Shown one piece after another: positions 1 through 8,494 of a stretch of 64,000 bases of DNA. Below the pieces are notes generated by a model. The model searched no databases. It was not told where the DNA came from and saw only the letters and a program-made list of their open reading frames with translations. The translations under genes and the position numbers were made by a program. The DNA is from Solitalea longa. GTDB taxonomy: Bacteria > Bacteroidota > Bacteroidia > Sphingobacteriales > Sphingobacteriaceae. The DNA lies in NCBI RefSeq assembly GCF_002920915.1, contig NZ_PQVF01000002.1, positions 375 to 64,374 on the forward strand, written 5' to 3'. Position 1 is the first letter of the stretch. The number at the start of each line of letters is the position of its first letter.

Positions 1-84
1 GAAAGCAGGACCGTAAAAAATTGACAGAAATAGAACTGGCGTTTACTTATCTATATATTATATTATATGAATAAAGATTGCCTA

Positions 85-1284
85 CTATAAATACCACTTC
101 TTATATCGAAGCAATGCTTCAAGGAAATAGTAGTCGGCATAGGTTAACGGAACATCAACCTCTGATTTATGAGGGATTGACCCAACACTATGCTTAAGAA
201 TAAAGCCTCCATTTTCTCCTGTTCGGGCTCTGTAATCAGCCGAAGCTAATTTCCGAAGCATCTTTTCTGCTGTGGAGACATATCGCCTTTTCTCTTTTCC
301 GAAGGTGTATTGCCCAAGTTCGAGCAGGGCTGATGAAATTATTGCAGCTGAAGAAGCATCTCTTAATGCGTTTGGAATACCCGGTGCATCAAAATCCCAA
401 TACGGAATTCCATCCTTAGGAAGATTTGGACTATCTAAAATAAATGATGCAATATGACGAGCCTGATTTAAATAAGTAGAATCCTTGGTGAACCGATACA
501 TCATGGTGTACCCATACAGCCCCCACGACTGGCCTCTGCTCCATGCGGAAGAATCAGCGGCCCCTTGTGCGGTGGGCTTTTTAAGCACTTTTCCGGTATT
601 GATATCATAATCGACAACATGGTACGAGCTGTAATCCGGTCGAAAATGATTTTTTATAGTCGAATTTGAATGCTGGATGGCAATTTCTTTAAAGCGGGCC
701 TCTCCTCCTTTATCACTCACCCAATACAGCAATTCGAGATTCATCATATTATCAATAATAACCGGGCATTGCCAATTTGCGCTAGAACCCCAGGATTGAA
801 TAATTTTTGCATTGGGACGATAACGTGTAGCTAATGATGCAGCAGCTGTATCAATGGTTAATTTATATGAGGGGTTGCCTGTTAAACGATAAGCATTACC
901 AAAACTACAAAACATCATAAACCCTAAATCATGGTGACCGGTAAAATGCTTTTCCTTCTCCAGAATGTTTAATCTTCTTTCTGCCTCCTCTAATAACTGT
1001 TGATCATGGGTATACTCATAAATGTAGAGCAATGATCCTGGAAAGAAACCACTCGTCCACCATTTGGTATCACTTGTTTCGAGCGAGTCGGTCTTTGAGT
1101 AATAGGTTTTGGGCATTCTATCAGGAGGAGTCCGCTTTGCCAATAGTTTATACTGACTGGCTGCAAAATTGAATTGCTCGTCAATTAGTTTACTCATTTT
1201 AGTACTTACAGTGGCTGAAGTTTGCGCATAAGCTGCAAACTGAATAAACAATAAACCAATTATTAAACAAAGTTTGGTTTTCAT
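85..1284 (-). CDS. GH88 unsaturated glucuronyl hydrolase, secreted
   Basis: The 399-residue protein matches glycoside hydrolase family 88, which removes the unsaturated uronic acid left at the non-reducing end of oligosaccharides by polysaccharide lyases. Residues 1-20 are a signal peptide ending in AYA, so it acts in the periplasm or outside. Asp119 in HHDLGF and Asp178 in the IDNMMNL segment fit the two catalytic aspartates of the family, and the SRGQSWGLYGY stretch (249-259) is the typical late substrate-site motif. No lyase or SusC/D pair is visible next to it. The (alpha/alpha)6 barrel appears complete. The exact glycan (rhamnogalacturonan, glycosaminoglycan or ulvan-like) cannot be told. 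Confidence 0.88.
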   Translation of the reverse strand: MKTKLCLIIGLLFIQFAAYAQTSATVSTKMSKLIDEQFNFAASQYKLLAKRTPPDRMPKTYYSKTDSLETSDTKWWTSGFFPGSLLYIYEYTHDQQLLEEAERRLNILEKEKHFTGHHDLGFMMFCSFGNAYRLTGNPSYKLTIDTAAASLATRYRPNAKIIQSWGSSANWQCPVIIDNMMNLELLYWVSDKGGEARFKEIAIQHSNSTIKNHFRPDYSSYHVVDYDINTGKVLKKPTAQGAADSSAWSRGQSWGLYGYTMMYRFTKDSTYLNQARHIASFILDSPNLPKDGIPYWDFDAPGIPNALRDASSAAIISSALLELGQYTFGKEKRRYVSTAEKMLRKLASADYRARTGENGGFILKHSVGSIPHKSEVDVPLTYADYYFLEALLRYKKWYL

Positions 1285-1323
1285 TGAGGTATAGAAATTA
1301 TCTGTGATTATTATAGATGTAGG

Positions 1324-1947
1324 TTATTTCTCGGGAACTCTCTTACGCATCTCCTGTGCAATTTGACAAGCATTCTCATCCGATTTCTTTTCTAATTGAT
1401 CAATAATTAATGAATGGTTGTGCTTATTCCTGTTTTGAGATAGTTTATAGGTAGCCTGTATCTCTTTTATTTCGATTTCAAAACCGATGATTCCTTTCAT
1501 TTCTTTCCGAACCATTTCCTGAGACATGGAATGGACAGAAACCGGATTCTGTGAGTTTACTTCATACTTATCCACCAATTTAGAAAGTGAATCATACAGT
1601 TCATCGCCTTCGATCAGTTTAACTGTCCCATAAACATGAACCGCCAAATAATTCCAGGTTGGAACATTTTCGTGATCGTACCATGAAGGCGAAATGTACG
1701 TATGAGCTCCCTGGAAAATCACTAAAACCTCTTCCTCTGCATTAAATTCCTTCCATTGTGGGTTAACTTTTGAAATATGTCCTGAAAGTGTGGTTTTTCC
1801 TTTATCATCTACATTTAGATACAAAGGAATATGAGTAGCCCATGGCCGATTATCGACCTGGCTTACCATTATCCCAAAGCTGTTTTGACGGACAAACTCG
1901 TAGATTTCTTCAGTGTTATCGTTCCTGTAATTTTTTGGAGAGTACAT
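1324..1947 (-). CDS. PaiB-type FMN-binding split-barrel protein
   Basis: This 207-residue protein begins MYSPKNYRND and carries the conserved PaiB blocks: ATHIPLYL (37-44), GHISKVNPQW (56-65), the segment with AHTYISPSWY (81-90) and VPTWNY (95-100). Bacillus PaiB was described as a negative regulator of sporulation and protease genes; the fold is an FMN-binding split barrel, so an oxidoreductase role is equally possible. No helix-turn-helix is visible. It is a lone gene, 39 bp from the GH88 gene on the same strand, and may be read with it. Confidence 0.85.
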   Translation of the reverse strand: MYSPKNYRNDNTEEIYEFVRQNSFGIMVSQVDNRPWATHIPLYLNVDDKGKTTLSGHISKVNPQWKEFNAEEEVLVIFQGAHTYISPSWYDHENVPTWNYLAVHVYGTVKLIEGDELYDSLSKLVDKYEVNSQNPVSVHSMSQEMVRKEMKGIIGFEIEIKEIQATYKLSQNRNKHNHSLIIDQLEKKSDENACQIAQEMRKRVPEK

Positions 1948-2031
1948 ATTTGTATTAGCAATCTCCGAATTTAGAAATTACAATGGAGATTTAGCTTTTG
2001 ATAACACACAAAACCTTAGTACACTGAACTA

Positions 2032-2053
2032 TTAACGCTCAAATAAGCGTTAA
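2032..2053 (-). repeat. Short hairpin over the stop codon of the DsrE-like gene
   Basis: TTAACGCT (2032-2039) and AGCGTTAA (2046-2053) form an 8-bp inverted repeat with a 6-base loop that includes the stop codon of the upstream minus-strand gene. There is no clear U-run after it, so it is a weak terminator or an mRNA 3' stabiliser at best. Confidence 0.4.
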
Positions 2054-2748
2054 CCGGCAAAACAATATCCACAACCTTTTTCCTGAGCACGCCCCACAGC
2101 CCAAACTCCTGAAGGCACTACCTGTATCCCTGGTAAAAGACCTGACAACCACTCCTTCTTTACTTCGGCTGCATCCATATTCATTTTTTGGGCTGCAACC
2201 GCACTGTATACAGTCATTGCCATATCACATACACAAAACATCACACCACTTTTCTGAAGCTGATCAATACCGATATCTACCGGTCCCACTCCTGGAACTT
2301 GAAAATCTCCTGCTTTAGGCTGCCAAAATGGATTACGTAAAGAAGCTGTTTTTGTTAACGGATCATCAGCCTTGAAAAACTCGCCAAATTTGTATTTCTC
2401 CCATAACCGGTTCTCCATCGTATATCCAATAGCACTATGTCTTAATACAACCACAACGCTACATTCCTTGGCCGGAGTTCCTGTTTTTTCATTGGTAAGT
2501 AGGAATACTTTTGGCCAGGCAAACGGGAATATGTCGTTAGGTTCAGTAACATCAAAAACAATCTTATGCTTACCTTTAATTTGATTAAACCAGGCATCCG
2601 CATCGTTAACTTTTGAGGTATCGGCAAATAATTCGCCTTGAGAAACAAATGGTTTAGTCCAAGAACCTAAACCTAAGGTAGCTGCACTAGCGGCTAAAAT
2701 CCCAAGGAAGTTCCTTCTTGTAGGGCGATTAAATTCAGATGGTTCCAT
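2050..2748 (-). CDS. Tat-exported DsrE-like protein
   Basis: The 232-residue protein opens with a twin-arginine signal (RRNFLG at 11-16 followed by an Ala/Leu-rich stretch), so it should be exported folded. The rest resembles the DsrE/DsrF-like fold used in sulfur relay: a central VVVVLRHSAIGY strand-turn, and a GVMFCVCDMAM segment that would hold the DsrE-type cysteine. The C-terminus adds a CGYC pair close to the end. It is 39 bp downstream of a TsdA-like diheme cytochrome gene on the same strand, so a periplasmic thiosulfate or persulfide role together with that cytochrome is inferred. Homologues are usually annotated only as Tat-signal or DsrE family proteins. Confidence 0.7.
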   Translation of the reverse strand: MEPSEFNRPTRRNFLGILAASAATLGLGSWTKPFVSQGELFADTSKVNDADAWFNQIKGKHKIVFDVTEPNDIFPFAWPKVFLLTNEKTGTPAKECSVVVVLRHSAIGYTMENRLWEKYKFGEFFKADDPLTKTASLRNPFWQPKAGDFQVPGVGPVDIGIDQLQKSGVMFCVCDMAMTVYSAVAAQKMNMDAAEVKKEWLSGLLPGIQVVPSGVWAVGRAQEKGCGYCFAG

Positions 2749-2787
2749 AATTTTTGTTTTTTAAGGTGTATAATTGGATAAACAGAA

Positions 2788-3840
2788 TCATTTTTTAGTG
2801 GCCGAAACTATAGGTTTAAACGGGCCATATTTATGTTGCTCTTCCGAATAATTGTCAGCGTAAGGACCAAAAGGATAATCAATGGGCTTTTTTGTCTTAT
2901 CAGGCCAATCCGACTTATAATTCTTTATGGGGCGTTGTTGACTGTTCACAAACGCTGCCACATCCCAAGCCTCTTCATCTGTCAGCACCGGTTGAGCGTA
3001 ATTGGTTCCATAAGGCATATTGGCTTTTACATAAGATGCAAAGCGGCTTAAGCGATACAAACCGGCTCCAATGTTATAGCTGTTTTTACCCCATAATGGA
3101 GGATATTCATAAGCGATTTTATCTGCATATAATTTTCCTTCACCATTTGATCCATGGCATCGCAAGCATTGCAGAACATATACCATTCGTCCTTTGGTTG
3201 TATCAGCAGCCCTATTGATATAGGAAAGATTATACAAACCCGCTCCTTCAGGAGTTTCACCTTTCTTCACATCCTGACCTAGCCATTTCATGTACACTAC
3301 AATTGCCCTAAGCTCTTTACTGTTATCAGCCAGCTTTTTACCGTTCAGACTCCGTTCAATACAATCATTTATTCTTTTCTCTATGGATTCGATAGAACCG
3401 GAGCGGGCTCTGAATTTAGGGTAAGTAGATGCAACAGCACTATAATTATTCCCAAAAGGTTTAGTGCCTGCGTTTAAATGACAGTTTTGGCAATTCATAC
3501 CGTTACTTATTTGTGCAACAATTCCTTTTGGACCCAAATATTTTGCCGTATGCATGATCAATTCACGACCATAATGAACCATCTTACCCGAATCAGAGGC
3601 AGGAATTGAAAGTGTATCAGGCGGTATCCAAACATTTTTTGTCAATGCTGTATCTGTTTTATTCTGAGAGGATGAATCAGTTCTATTTTGAGTGATATTC
3701 CCTGAACTATTCGGATTACAAGCAACAACAAAATAGATTAAATGAATAAGGAGAAAGAAAGTAATAAACGTATTATTTCCCCGAAAAAGGTGTTTATCTT
3801 TTCCGAACACGAGATGCCGAGGTAGGTTTCTGTTAAGCAT
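2788..3840 (-). CDS. Diheme c-type cytochrome lipoprotein, TsdA-like (thiosulfate dehydrogenase family)
   Basis: This 350-residue protein has a lipobox ending at Cys41 (FVVAC) and a Ser/Thr/Asn-rich linker, then two cytochrome c domains with heme sites CQNCH (117-121) and CLRCH (225-229). The segment RINDCIERSLNG (157-168) matches the TsdA block whose Cys is the unusual distal ligand of heme 1, here Cys160; Met275 in VKANMPYGTNY is a good distal ligand for heme 2. TsdA enzymes interconvert thiosulfate and tetrathionate. The family call is therefore stronger than generic cytochrome c. Direction of reaction is unknown. It is the first gene of a pair with the exported DsrE-like protein. Confidence 0.78.
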   Translation of the reverse strand: MLNRNLPRHLVFGKDKHLFRGNNTFITFFLLIHLIYFVVACNPNSSGNITQNRTDSSSQNKTDTALTKNVWIPPDTLSIPASDSGKMVHYGRELIMHTAKYLGPKGIVAQISNGMNCQNCHLNAGTKPFGNNYSAVASTYPKFRARSGSIESIEKRINDCIERSLNGKKLADNSKELRAIVVYMKWLGQDVKKGETPEGAGLYNLSYINRAADTTKGRMVYVLQCLRCHGSNGEGKLYADKIAYEYPPLWGKNSYNIGAGLYRLSRFASYVKANMPYGTNYAQPVLTDEEAWDVAAFVNSQQRPIKNYKSDWPDKTKKPIDYPFGPYADNYSEEQHKYGPFKPIVSATKK

Positions 3841-3930
3841 GCTTTAAAGGCACAAAGCAGGCCGTCCGATATTTTAACAACATCTAAATTACTAATAATT
3901 AACACCTTAATAATTATTTATATAAAAAAG

Positions 3931-3962
3931 AAAAGAGGAAATTCTATTGAATCTCCTCTTTT
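3931..3962 (-). terminator. Intrinsic terminator after the chitinase gene
   Basis: AAAAGAGGA (3931-3939) pairs with TCCTCTTTT (3954-3962). Read on the minus strand the hairpin is followed by a T-rich run, placing it just past the stop of the GH18 gene. Confidence 0.8.
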
Positions 3963-3985
3963 ATATTACTATTCCGATTAAGGAA

Positions 3986-5086
3986 TTATTTCTTTTTAAC
4001 CCGCTCAATTACATCCAATAAACCATCCTGTTTGGCATCATCTTTAACTTCCCAGAACATAATTCCGCCTAGTTTTTTATCCTTTGCGTATTGGGTTTTG
4101 AGTTCAATCGATTTTTTGTCGTCAAAAGTGATGTATTGCATCAATTTAGCATTGTACAGATAAGGTGCCTTAACTATATCGTCCCAATTATAAACGAAAT
4201 CCTTGTCTTTGAGATAAACATCCGCAATCTGACTGTAAGAAATACCTGTTTTGAATTTTCCTGATTGATATAATCCATTATTGGCAAAGGGTACATTTTC
4301 CCACATACGACCATAAAAAGCCGCTCCAATAACAATTTGCTTAGCAGATACACCGTGACTTATTAGGTAAGTAACGGCATTATCAGTTGATTCCTTTTGT
4401 TGCACCGAAGAATATAAACCTGTATGATGCCCGGTTATCACTGAATAGCCATTAACCAGATCATAGCTCATCAGGTTTACAAAATCAACTTGAGGCATAA
4501 CGTTCTTCCAGTCAATAGACTCTTCTAAGGCCTTTTGGAAACCACCTGCTGCAAATGATATCGACATTTTTTTACCTAAAACTTTTCGAAGTTCAGTGAC
4601 CAAGGCGGTAAAATTAGGCTTATCCTCTGCAGTATATTTATGTCCCGGAGGACCCTCAATCGCCGGATATTCCCAATCTAAATCAATACCATCTGTTTTA
4701 AAATAATCAGTTAACTGTTTAACCGATTGAGCAAACTCAGCTCGGCCTGCTGCTGTTGAAAAAGCATCAGAACAAGTTGGACATCCCTCCCAACCACCTA
4801 ACGACAGAAGAACCTTTAATTGAGGATTTTTCTTTTTAAGTGCTACAAGTTCCTGAATGGTTAATGAATCGGTTCCTTTATCTACATTAAGCTTATTTCC
4901 TTTCAAATGGCAAAAGCTATAAATAACATGCGTGATCTTTTCGGCCGGAACTACCTTGGCTTGTTCGGCATTACCCCAGAAATAGGCGATCACCTTAAAA
5001 TTACTTTTTGCTTGCGAGTACCCCATGGTAGTCAGGCATAATAAAGCAAGACAAGTAAACAGAAATTTAGCGTTAGGTCGTATCAT
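3986..5086 (-). CDS. GH18 chitinase, secreted
   Basis: The 366-residue protein is a family 18 glycoside hydrolase. Residues 1-25 form a signal peptide. The SLGGW motif lies at 95-99 and the catalytic DxxDxDxE motif reads DGIDLDWE at 132-139, giving Glu139 as the acid; a later MSYDL segment supplies the family's Met/Tyr/Asp substrate contacts. There is no carbohydrate-binding or sorting domain, so it is a single-domain enzyme on chitin oligomers or other beta-1,4-GlcNAc glycans. It is divergent from a ChbG/YdjC-type deacetylase gene across 112 bp, a pairing that fits chito-oligosaccharide breakdown. Confidence 0.92.
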   Translation of the reverse strand: MIRPNAKFLFTCLALLCLTTMGYSQAKSNFKVIAYFWGNAEQAKVVPAEKITHVIYSFCHLKGNKLNVDKGTDSLTIQELVALKKKNPQLKVLLSLGGWEGCPTCSDAFSTAAGRAEFAQSVKQLTDYFKTDGIDLDWEYPAIEGPPGHKYTAEDKPNFTALVTELRKVLGKKMSISFAAGGFQKALEESIDWKNVMPQVDFVNLMSYDLVNGYSVITGHHTGLYSSVQQKESTDNAVTYLISHGVSAKQIVIGAAFYGRMWENVPFANNGLYQSGKFKTGISYSQIADVYLKDKDFVYNWDDIVKAPYLYNAKLMQYITFDDKKSIELKTQYAKDKKLGGIMFWEVKDDAKQDGLLDVIERVKKK

Positions 5087-5198
5087 AAATTCAATAGATG
5101 AAAGTTTGAATTAAAAGTATTGGGTAGTTTTTAATATTTTTTCGTAAATGTAAATATTTAGGAAAATCTATTTAAATTGAATATGTAATAAAATCGTT

Positions 5199-6077
5199 AT
5201 GGAAAAGCTATTAATACTAATTACATCTTGTTTTTTTACTACAGCAGTTTATGCTCAAACACCCCAGCTTTTACTGCGTCTTGACGATAATGGCATGAAC
5301 CATTCGGTAAATACAGCTATCAAAGAAGTTGCCGAAACTGGAATTCCCTTTTCAACCTCAGTTATGTTTGCCTGCCCATGGTACCAAGAAACAGCTGAAG
5401 TTCTAAAAAAATATCCAAATATTTCAGTGGGTGTTCACTTAACACTCAACGCTGAGTGGAAATATTATCGCTGGGGCCCCGTTGCCGGTCAAACGGCTGT
5501 ACAAAGCTTAGTTGACAGTAATGGGTACTTCTATTCATCCACTGCACAATTTTTAGCCAGCAAGTACAAATTAACCGATGTGGAAACAGAGCTTAATGCA
5601 CAAATTGAACGAGCAAAACGTTCTGGTTTAAAAATTGACTATCTGGACTTCCATATGGGCACCGCTTTGTCTACTCCTGAAATGCGGGCCATTGTAGAGA
5701 AGCTTGCCAAAAAACATGGACTGGCGCTTTCGCATTATATGGGTGAACAATACAAAACCATGTTTGAAATACCCGTTGACAAAAAACGTGAGGCCTTTTT
5801 TCAGCATATACCACAGCTAGATCCCGCAAAAGTTAATTTGATGATTTTTCATGTGGCAAAACGCGAACCAGAAATGGATGCTTTGATCGATATGAATAGT
5901 CCTGATATGCAGGCGGTAAACAACGAGCCTATTGTTGCCATTCATCGCTCAACCGAACTGTCGATCTTACTTTCAAAAGAATTTCAGGATCTGGTAAAAA
6001 GTGGAAAGATCAAATTGGTTACTTATAAAGACCTGATTAAAGCAGGAGGCCTGAATCATATGAAATCGCCATTTTAA
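5199..6077 (+). CDS. ChbG/YdjC-type carbohydrate deacetylase, secreted
   Basis: This 292-residue protein belongs to the YdjC/ChbG/HpnK family, metal-dependent deacetylases of N-acetylated sugars such as chitobiose. A signal peptide ends near AQ20. The metal site residues are visible: Asp29-Asp30 in RLDDNGMN, His80 in VGVHLTLN, and the His of LDFHMG. The ordinary E. coli enzyme is cytoplasmic, so the signal peptide here points to an exported version. It sits opposite the GH18 chitinase. Its last 4 bases overlap the end of the convergent GNAT gene. Confidence 0.85.
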   Translation: MEKLLILITSCFFTTAVYAQTPQLLLRLDDNGMNHSVNTAIKEVAETGIPFSTSVMFACPWYQETAEVLKKYPNISVGVHLTLNAEWKYYRWGPVAGQTAVQSLVDSNGYFYSSTAQFLASKYKLTDVETELNAQIERAKRSGLKIDYLDFHMGTALSTPEMRAIVEKLAKKHGLALSHYMGEQYKTMFEIPVDKKREAFFQHIPQLDPAKVNLMIFHVAKREPEMDALIDMNSPDMQAVNNEPIVAIHRSTELSILLSKEFQDLVKSGKIKLVTYKDLIKAGGLNHMKSPF

Positions 6078-6544
6078 TTAGCTAACAGCAATTGCATTTT
6101 ATAATTAGTCAACCCAACAGTATTGATAAATATCTCTTGTTGCCGTATCACTGTAAAACCCTTCTTCTCGAAAAATGGTTTAGCTGTAATACTGGCTTCA
6201 GTGGTAATTTCCATGAGCTTAAGGGTTCTGGCAATTTCCTTTAGTTTCTCAAAAAGAATTGAGGCAACACCCATTCGCTGGAAATCTTTATGCACAAACA
6301 TCAAATCCAGATAGCCTGAATCATCAATTGAAGCAAATCCGGTTATTGATCCATTTTCGTTATAAGCCACATAAAAATGTTGCTTATGTATTCGATCTAT
6401 TAAAGACTTTATATTATTTACGGTTGAAGACCAAACTTCAACTTGCTCTTTATTATAATCTCTGCTATTGATGGCGTTAATTGTATCAAAAAACAACTGT
6501 TTAAGTCCATCAACATCTTTGATCTGTGCTTTTCTGATTAACAT
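6074..6544 (-). CDS. GNAT family N-acetyltransferase
   Basis: Start taken at the second Met (MLIRKAQI); an upstream in-frame ATG adds four residues. The 156-residue product has the GNAT fold, with the acetyl-CoA loop at DFQRMGVASILFEKL and a following FFEKKGF segment typical of the family's C-terminal half. The substrate is unknown. It is convergent with the deacetylase gene and shares its last bases. Confidence 0.85.
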   Translation of the reverse strand: MLIRKAQIKDVDGLKQLFFDTINAINSRDYNKEQVEVWSSTVNNIKSLIDRIHKQHFYVAYNENGSITGFASIDDSGYLDLMFVHKDFQRMGVASILFEKLKEIARTLKLMEITTEASITAKPFFEKKGFTVIRQQEIFINTVGLTNYKMQLLLAN

Positions 6545-6564
6545 TTGACTATGCATTAAATAAA

Positions 6565-6608
6565 TGTAAGGTCTTCTCTATGCGTTAAGCAATAAAGGAG
6601 ACCTTACA
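6565..6608 (-). terminator. Hairpin after the VOC gene
   Basis: TGTAAGGTCT (6565-6574) and AGACCTTACA (6599-6608) form a perfect 10-bp stem with a 24-base loop between the GNAT gene and the VOC gene. The U-run is weak, so it is a probable rather than strong terminator. Confidence 0.5.
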
Positions 6609-6618
6609 TTTGCTTTCT

Positions 6619-6999
6619 TTATAATACAGAAGTGATCCACCAGGTATTTCCATTCGAATCGATCACACCACAAGTCCGTCCATATTCGCGGTCCTCGGGT
6701 TCCATAATTGATTTAGCACCTTCCTTTAAAGCAAGTTGGTATCTTTTGTCGGCATCATCCACATAAATAAATAGGCCGCCAACATTAGGAGGGTATTCTT
6801 TAGTGCTACTTCCAAACATAATCACACTTTCGCCAATAAACACTTCGGCATGACGTATTCTTTCTTCATCATCCAATAACTTATATTTTTCTGTGGCCTC
6901 AAACACCTGATGAGTAAATTTTAAAAAGCTCTCTCCATCGGGTACAATGAGGTAAGGCATCACTTGTTGATAGCCTTCGGGAATTTGTACAGTTTTCAT
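6619..6999 (-). CDS. VOC (glyoxalase/PhnB-like) protein
   Basis: The 126-residue protein has the vicinal-oxygen-chelate fold seen in PhnB-like proteins: the opening PYLIVPDGESFLKFTHQVF segment, GGLFIYVDDADKRYQLAL in the middle, and a C-terminal block of DREYGRTCGVIDSNGNTWWI, which is the typical Glu/Asp-GNxWxI ending. Members range from glyoxalases to fosfomycin-resistance and isomerase enzymes; the reaction here is unknown. It stands 66 bp downstream of an AraC-type regulator on the same strand and may be cotranscribed with it. Confidence 0.82.
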   Translation of the reverse strand: MKTVQIPEGYQQVMPYLIVPDGESFLKFTHQVFEATEKYKLLDDEERIRHAEVFIGESVIMFGSSTKEYPPNVGGLFIYVDDADKRYQLALKEGAKSIMEPEDREYGRTCGVIDSNGNTWWITSVL

Positions 7000-7065
7000 G
7001 GTTTTATTTATTGATTACTTAAAGGTAGATCCAATCAGCAACTTAAAATTGGAAGAAAACGACAT

Positions 7066-7884
7066 TTATTCTATCAGACGATATTCGGTTCCTTCGGCAA
7101 AACCTTTAAAATATTGGCCTGGGGTGTATCCCGAAAACAGTTTAAAGTCGTTCACAAAATGGGCCTGATCATAGTATCCACAGTTTAAAGCAAGTTCAGT
7201 TAACGAGATTTGTTTGTTGCCATATTCTTTTAATGCTGAATGGAATCGTAAAATACGACTATAGGTTTTCAAACTAAAACCTGCATGTTCTTTGAACTGT
7301 CTTTCGAATTGCCGCGTTGAAAGAAAGAACCGATTTGAAAATTGGGAAATATCAATTTTACCATCCTCTTGTATCGCTTCAACAATGGCTCGCTGAATAA
7401 TTACCGGGGCCTGTTGCTGCTTACGCAACAGGTTGATAAGAAAGTTGGAAACAATTTTTACACGGTGGGTATTATTGGTTGCCAGCATTATCTTTTCTTC
7501 CAGTTCGGCACCGGCTTGGCCCAGTAAATTTTTAATGTCGGTCATTTGATTGGTCAACTCATAACTGGCAATTGATAACAAACGTGGAATGGCAAATGGG
7601 TAAAGGTAAACGCCAAACATGCCGAACGACCCTTGAGTTACAAAGCGTCGGTAATTATTGGTCTGGGCCTGAATTAAGGACCGAACTTTTGAATTATCCG
7701 CGGGGTCGTCCGCCGAAGTGAATACACCTTTATAATGAAAAACCATCTCCGGACAACTATCAGCCAGAGAGCGATAAACATATTCCTGGTGGGTAGACAG
7801 ATCCATTTCGAACACCCAAAAAAAACGGACGTAATTCACCAACTCTGGTGGCGGAGGAATGGTATAGTATCTGACAGCAGTCAT
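7066..7884 (-). CDS. AraC family transcriptional regulator
   Basis: The 272-residue protein has an N-terminal domain of the DUF6597 kind (PPPPELVNYVRFFWVFE start) and a C-terminal AraC DNA-binding domain with two helix-turn-helix units: FSNRFFLSTRQFERQFKEH and ISLTELALNCGYYDQAHFVNDF, ending with GYTPGQYF. This type often controls small accessory operons. A GNAT gene begins its stop only 10 bp upstream, so GNAT, regulator and VOC gene may form one transcript. The effector is unknown. Confidence 0.88.
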   Translation of the reverse strand: MTAVRYYTIPPPPELVNYVRFFWVFEMDLSTHQEYVYRSLADSCPEMVFHYKGVFTSADDPADNSKVRSLIQAQTNNYRRFVTQGSFGMFGVYLYPFAIPRLLSIASYELTNQMTDIKNLLGQAGAELEEKIMLATNNTHRVKIVSNFLINLLRKQQQAPVIIQRAIVEAIQEDGKIDISQFSNRFFLSTRQFERQFKEHAGFSLKTYSRILRFHSALKEYGNKQISLTELALNCGYYDQAHFVNDFKLFSGYTPGQYFKGFAEGTEYRLIE

Positions 7885-7894
7885 ATCGCTAGTT

Positions 7895-8383
7895 CTAATC
7901 GAATGCCGACAATGTCATCTTATTGATAATAAACTCTTTACGATTGAAAAATATTGAAAAGGGTTCTTCAGCTGTAAACATAAAGCCCGCTTTTTGGTAA
8001 CACTTAATTGCCGCCGTATTTTCTTTCCATACATACAGGTCGATACCTTTAGCCTTAAACACCTTTTTACATTCTCCCACCAATTCACACACAAACCTAT
8101 AACCAAGGCCCTGACCCCGTGTTTGTGGATCGCCAACTAATAAGCGACCTAAGCGGTAGGTGTCATTTTGCTGAGGAATGATCTCTCCGAACGCGAAGGC
8201 ACTACCGTCATCAAAACATCCCATATAAAACCTCCGATCCGGATTTTTATTGATGTATTGCTTTAGTTGATACTTGGTGATCGGGAAAGAGAATTCTGTT
8301 CCGGCAAACTGAAACAAGATCTCTTCATCAGTTATCCAGCTTTTTAATAATCCAAAATCAGTATCGGTAAATGGCTTTAGCAT
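7895..8383 (-). CDS. GNAT family N-acetyltransferase
   Basis: A 162-residue acetyltransferase with the acetyl-CoA loop at DPQTRGQGLGYRFV (QTRGQGLG is the R/QxxGxG motif) and the late WKENTAAIKCYQKAGF segment common in RimJ/RimL-type GNATs. It ends 10 bp before the AraC regulator gene, which follows it on the same strand. Substrate unknown. Confidence 0.87.
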   Translation of the reverse strand: MLKPFTDTDFGLLKSWITDEEILFQFAGTEFSFPITKYQLKQYINKNPDRRFYMGCFDDGSAFAFGEIIPQQNDTYRLGRLLVGDPQTRGQGLGYRFVCELVGECKKVFKAKGIDLYVWKENTAAIKCYQKAGFMFTAEEPFSIFFNRKEFIINKMTLSAFD

Positions 8384-8494
8384 TACTTAAAGATAAGGAA
8401 TTTAAGAACCTGAGTTTAATGATCAATGGACACAACCCTTTCCTTCAACCTTACAAATATCTTTTGATATCAACCTTCACTTCAAACCCAAACC

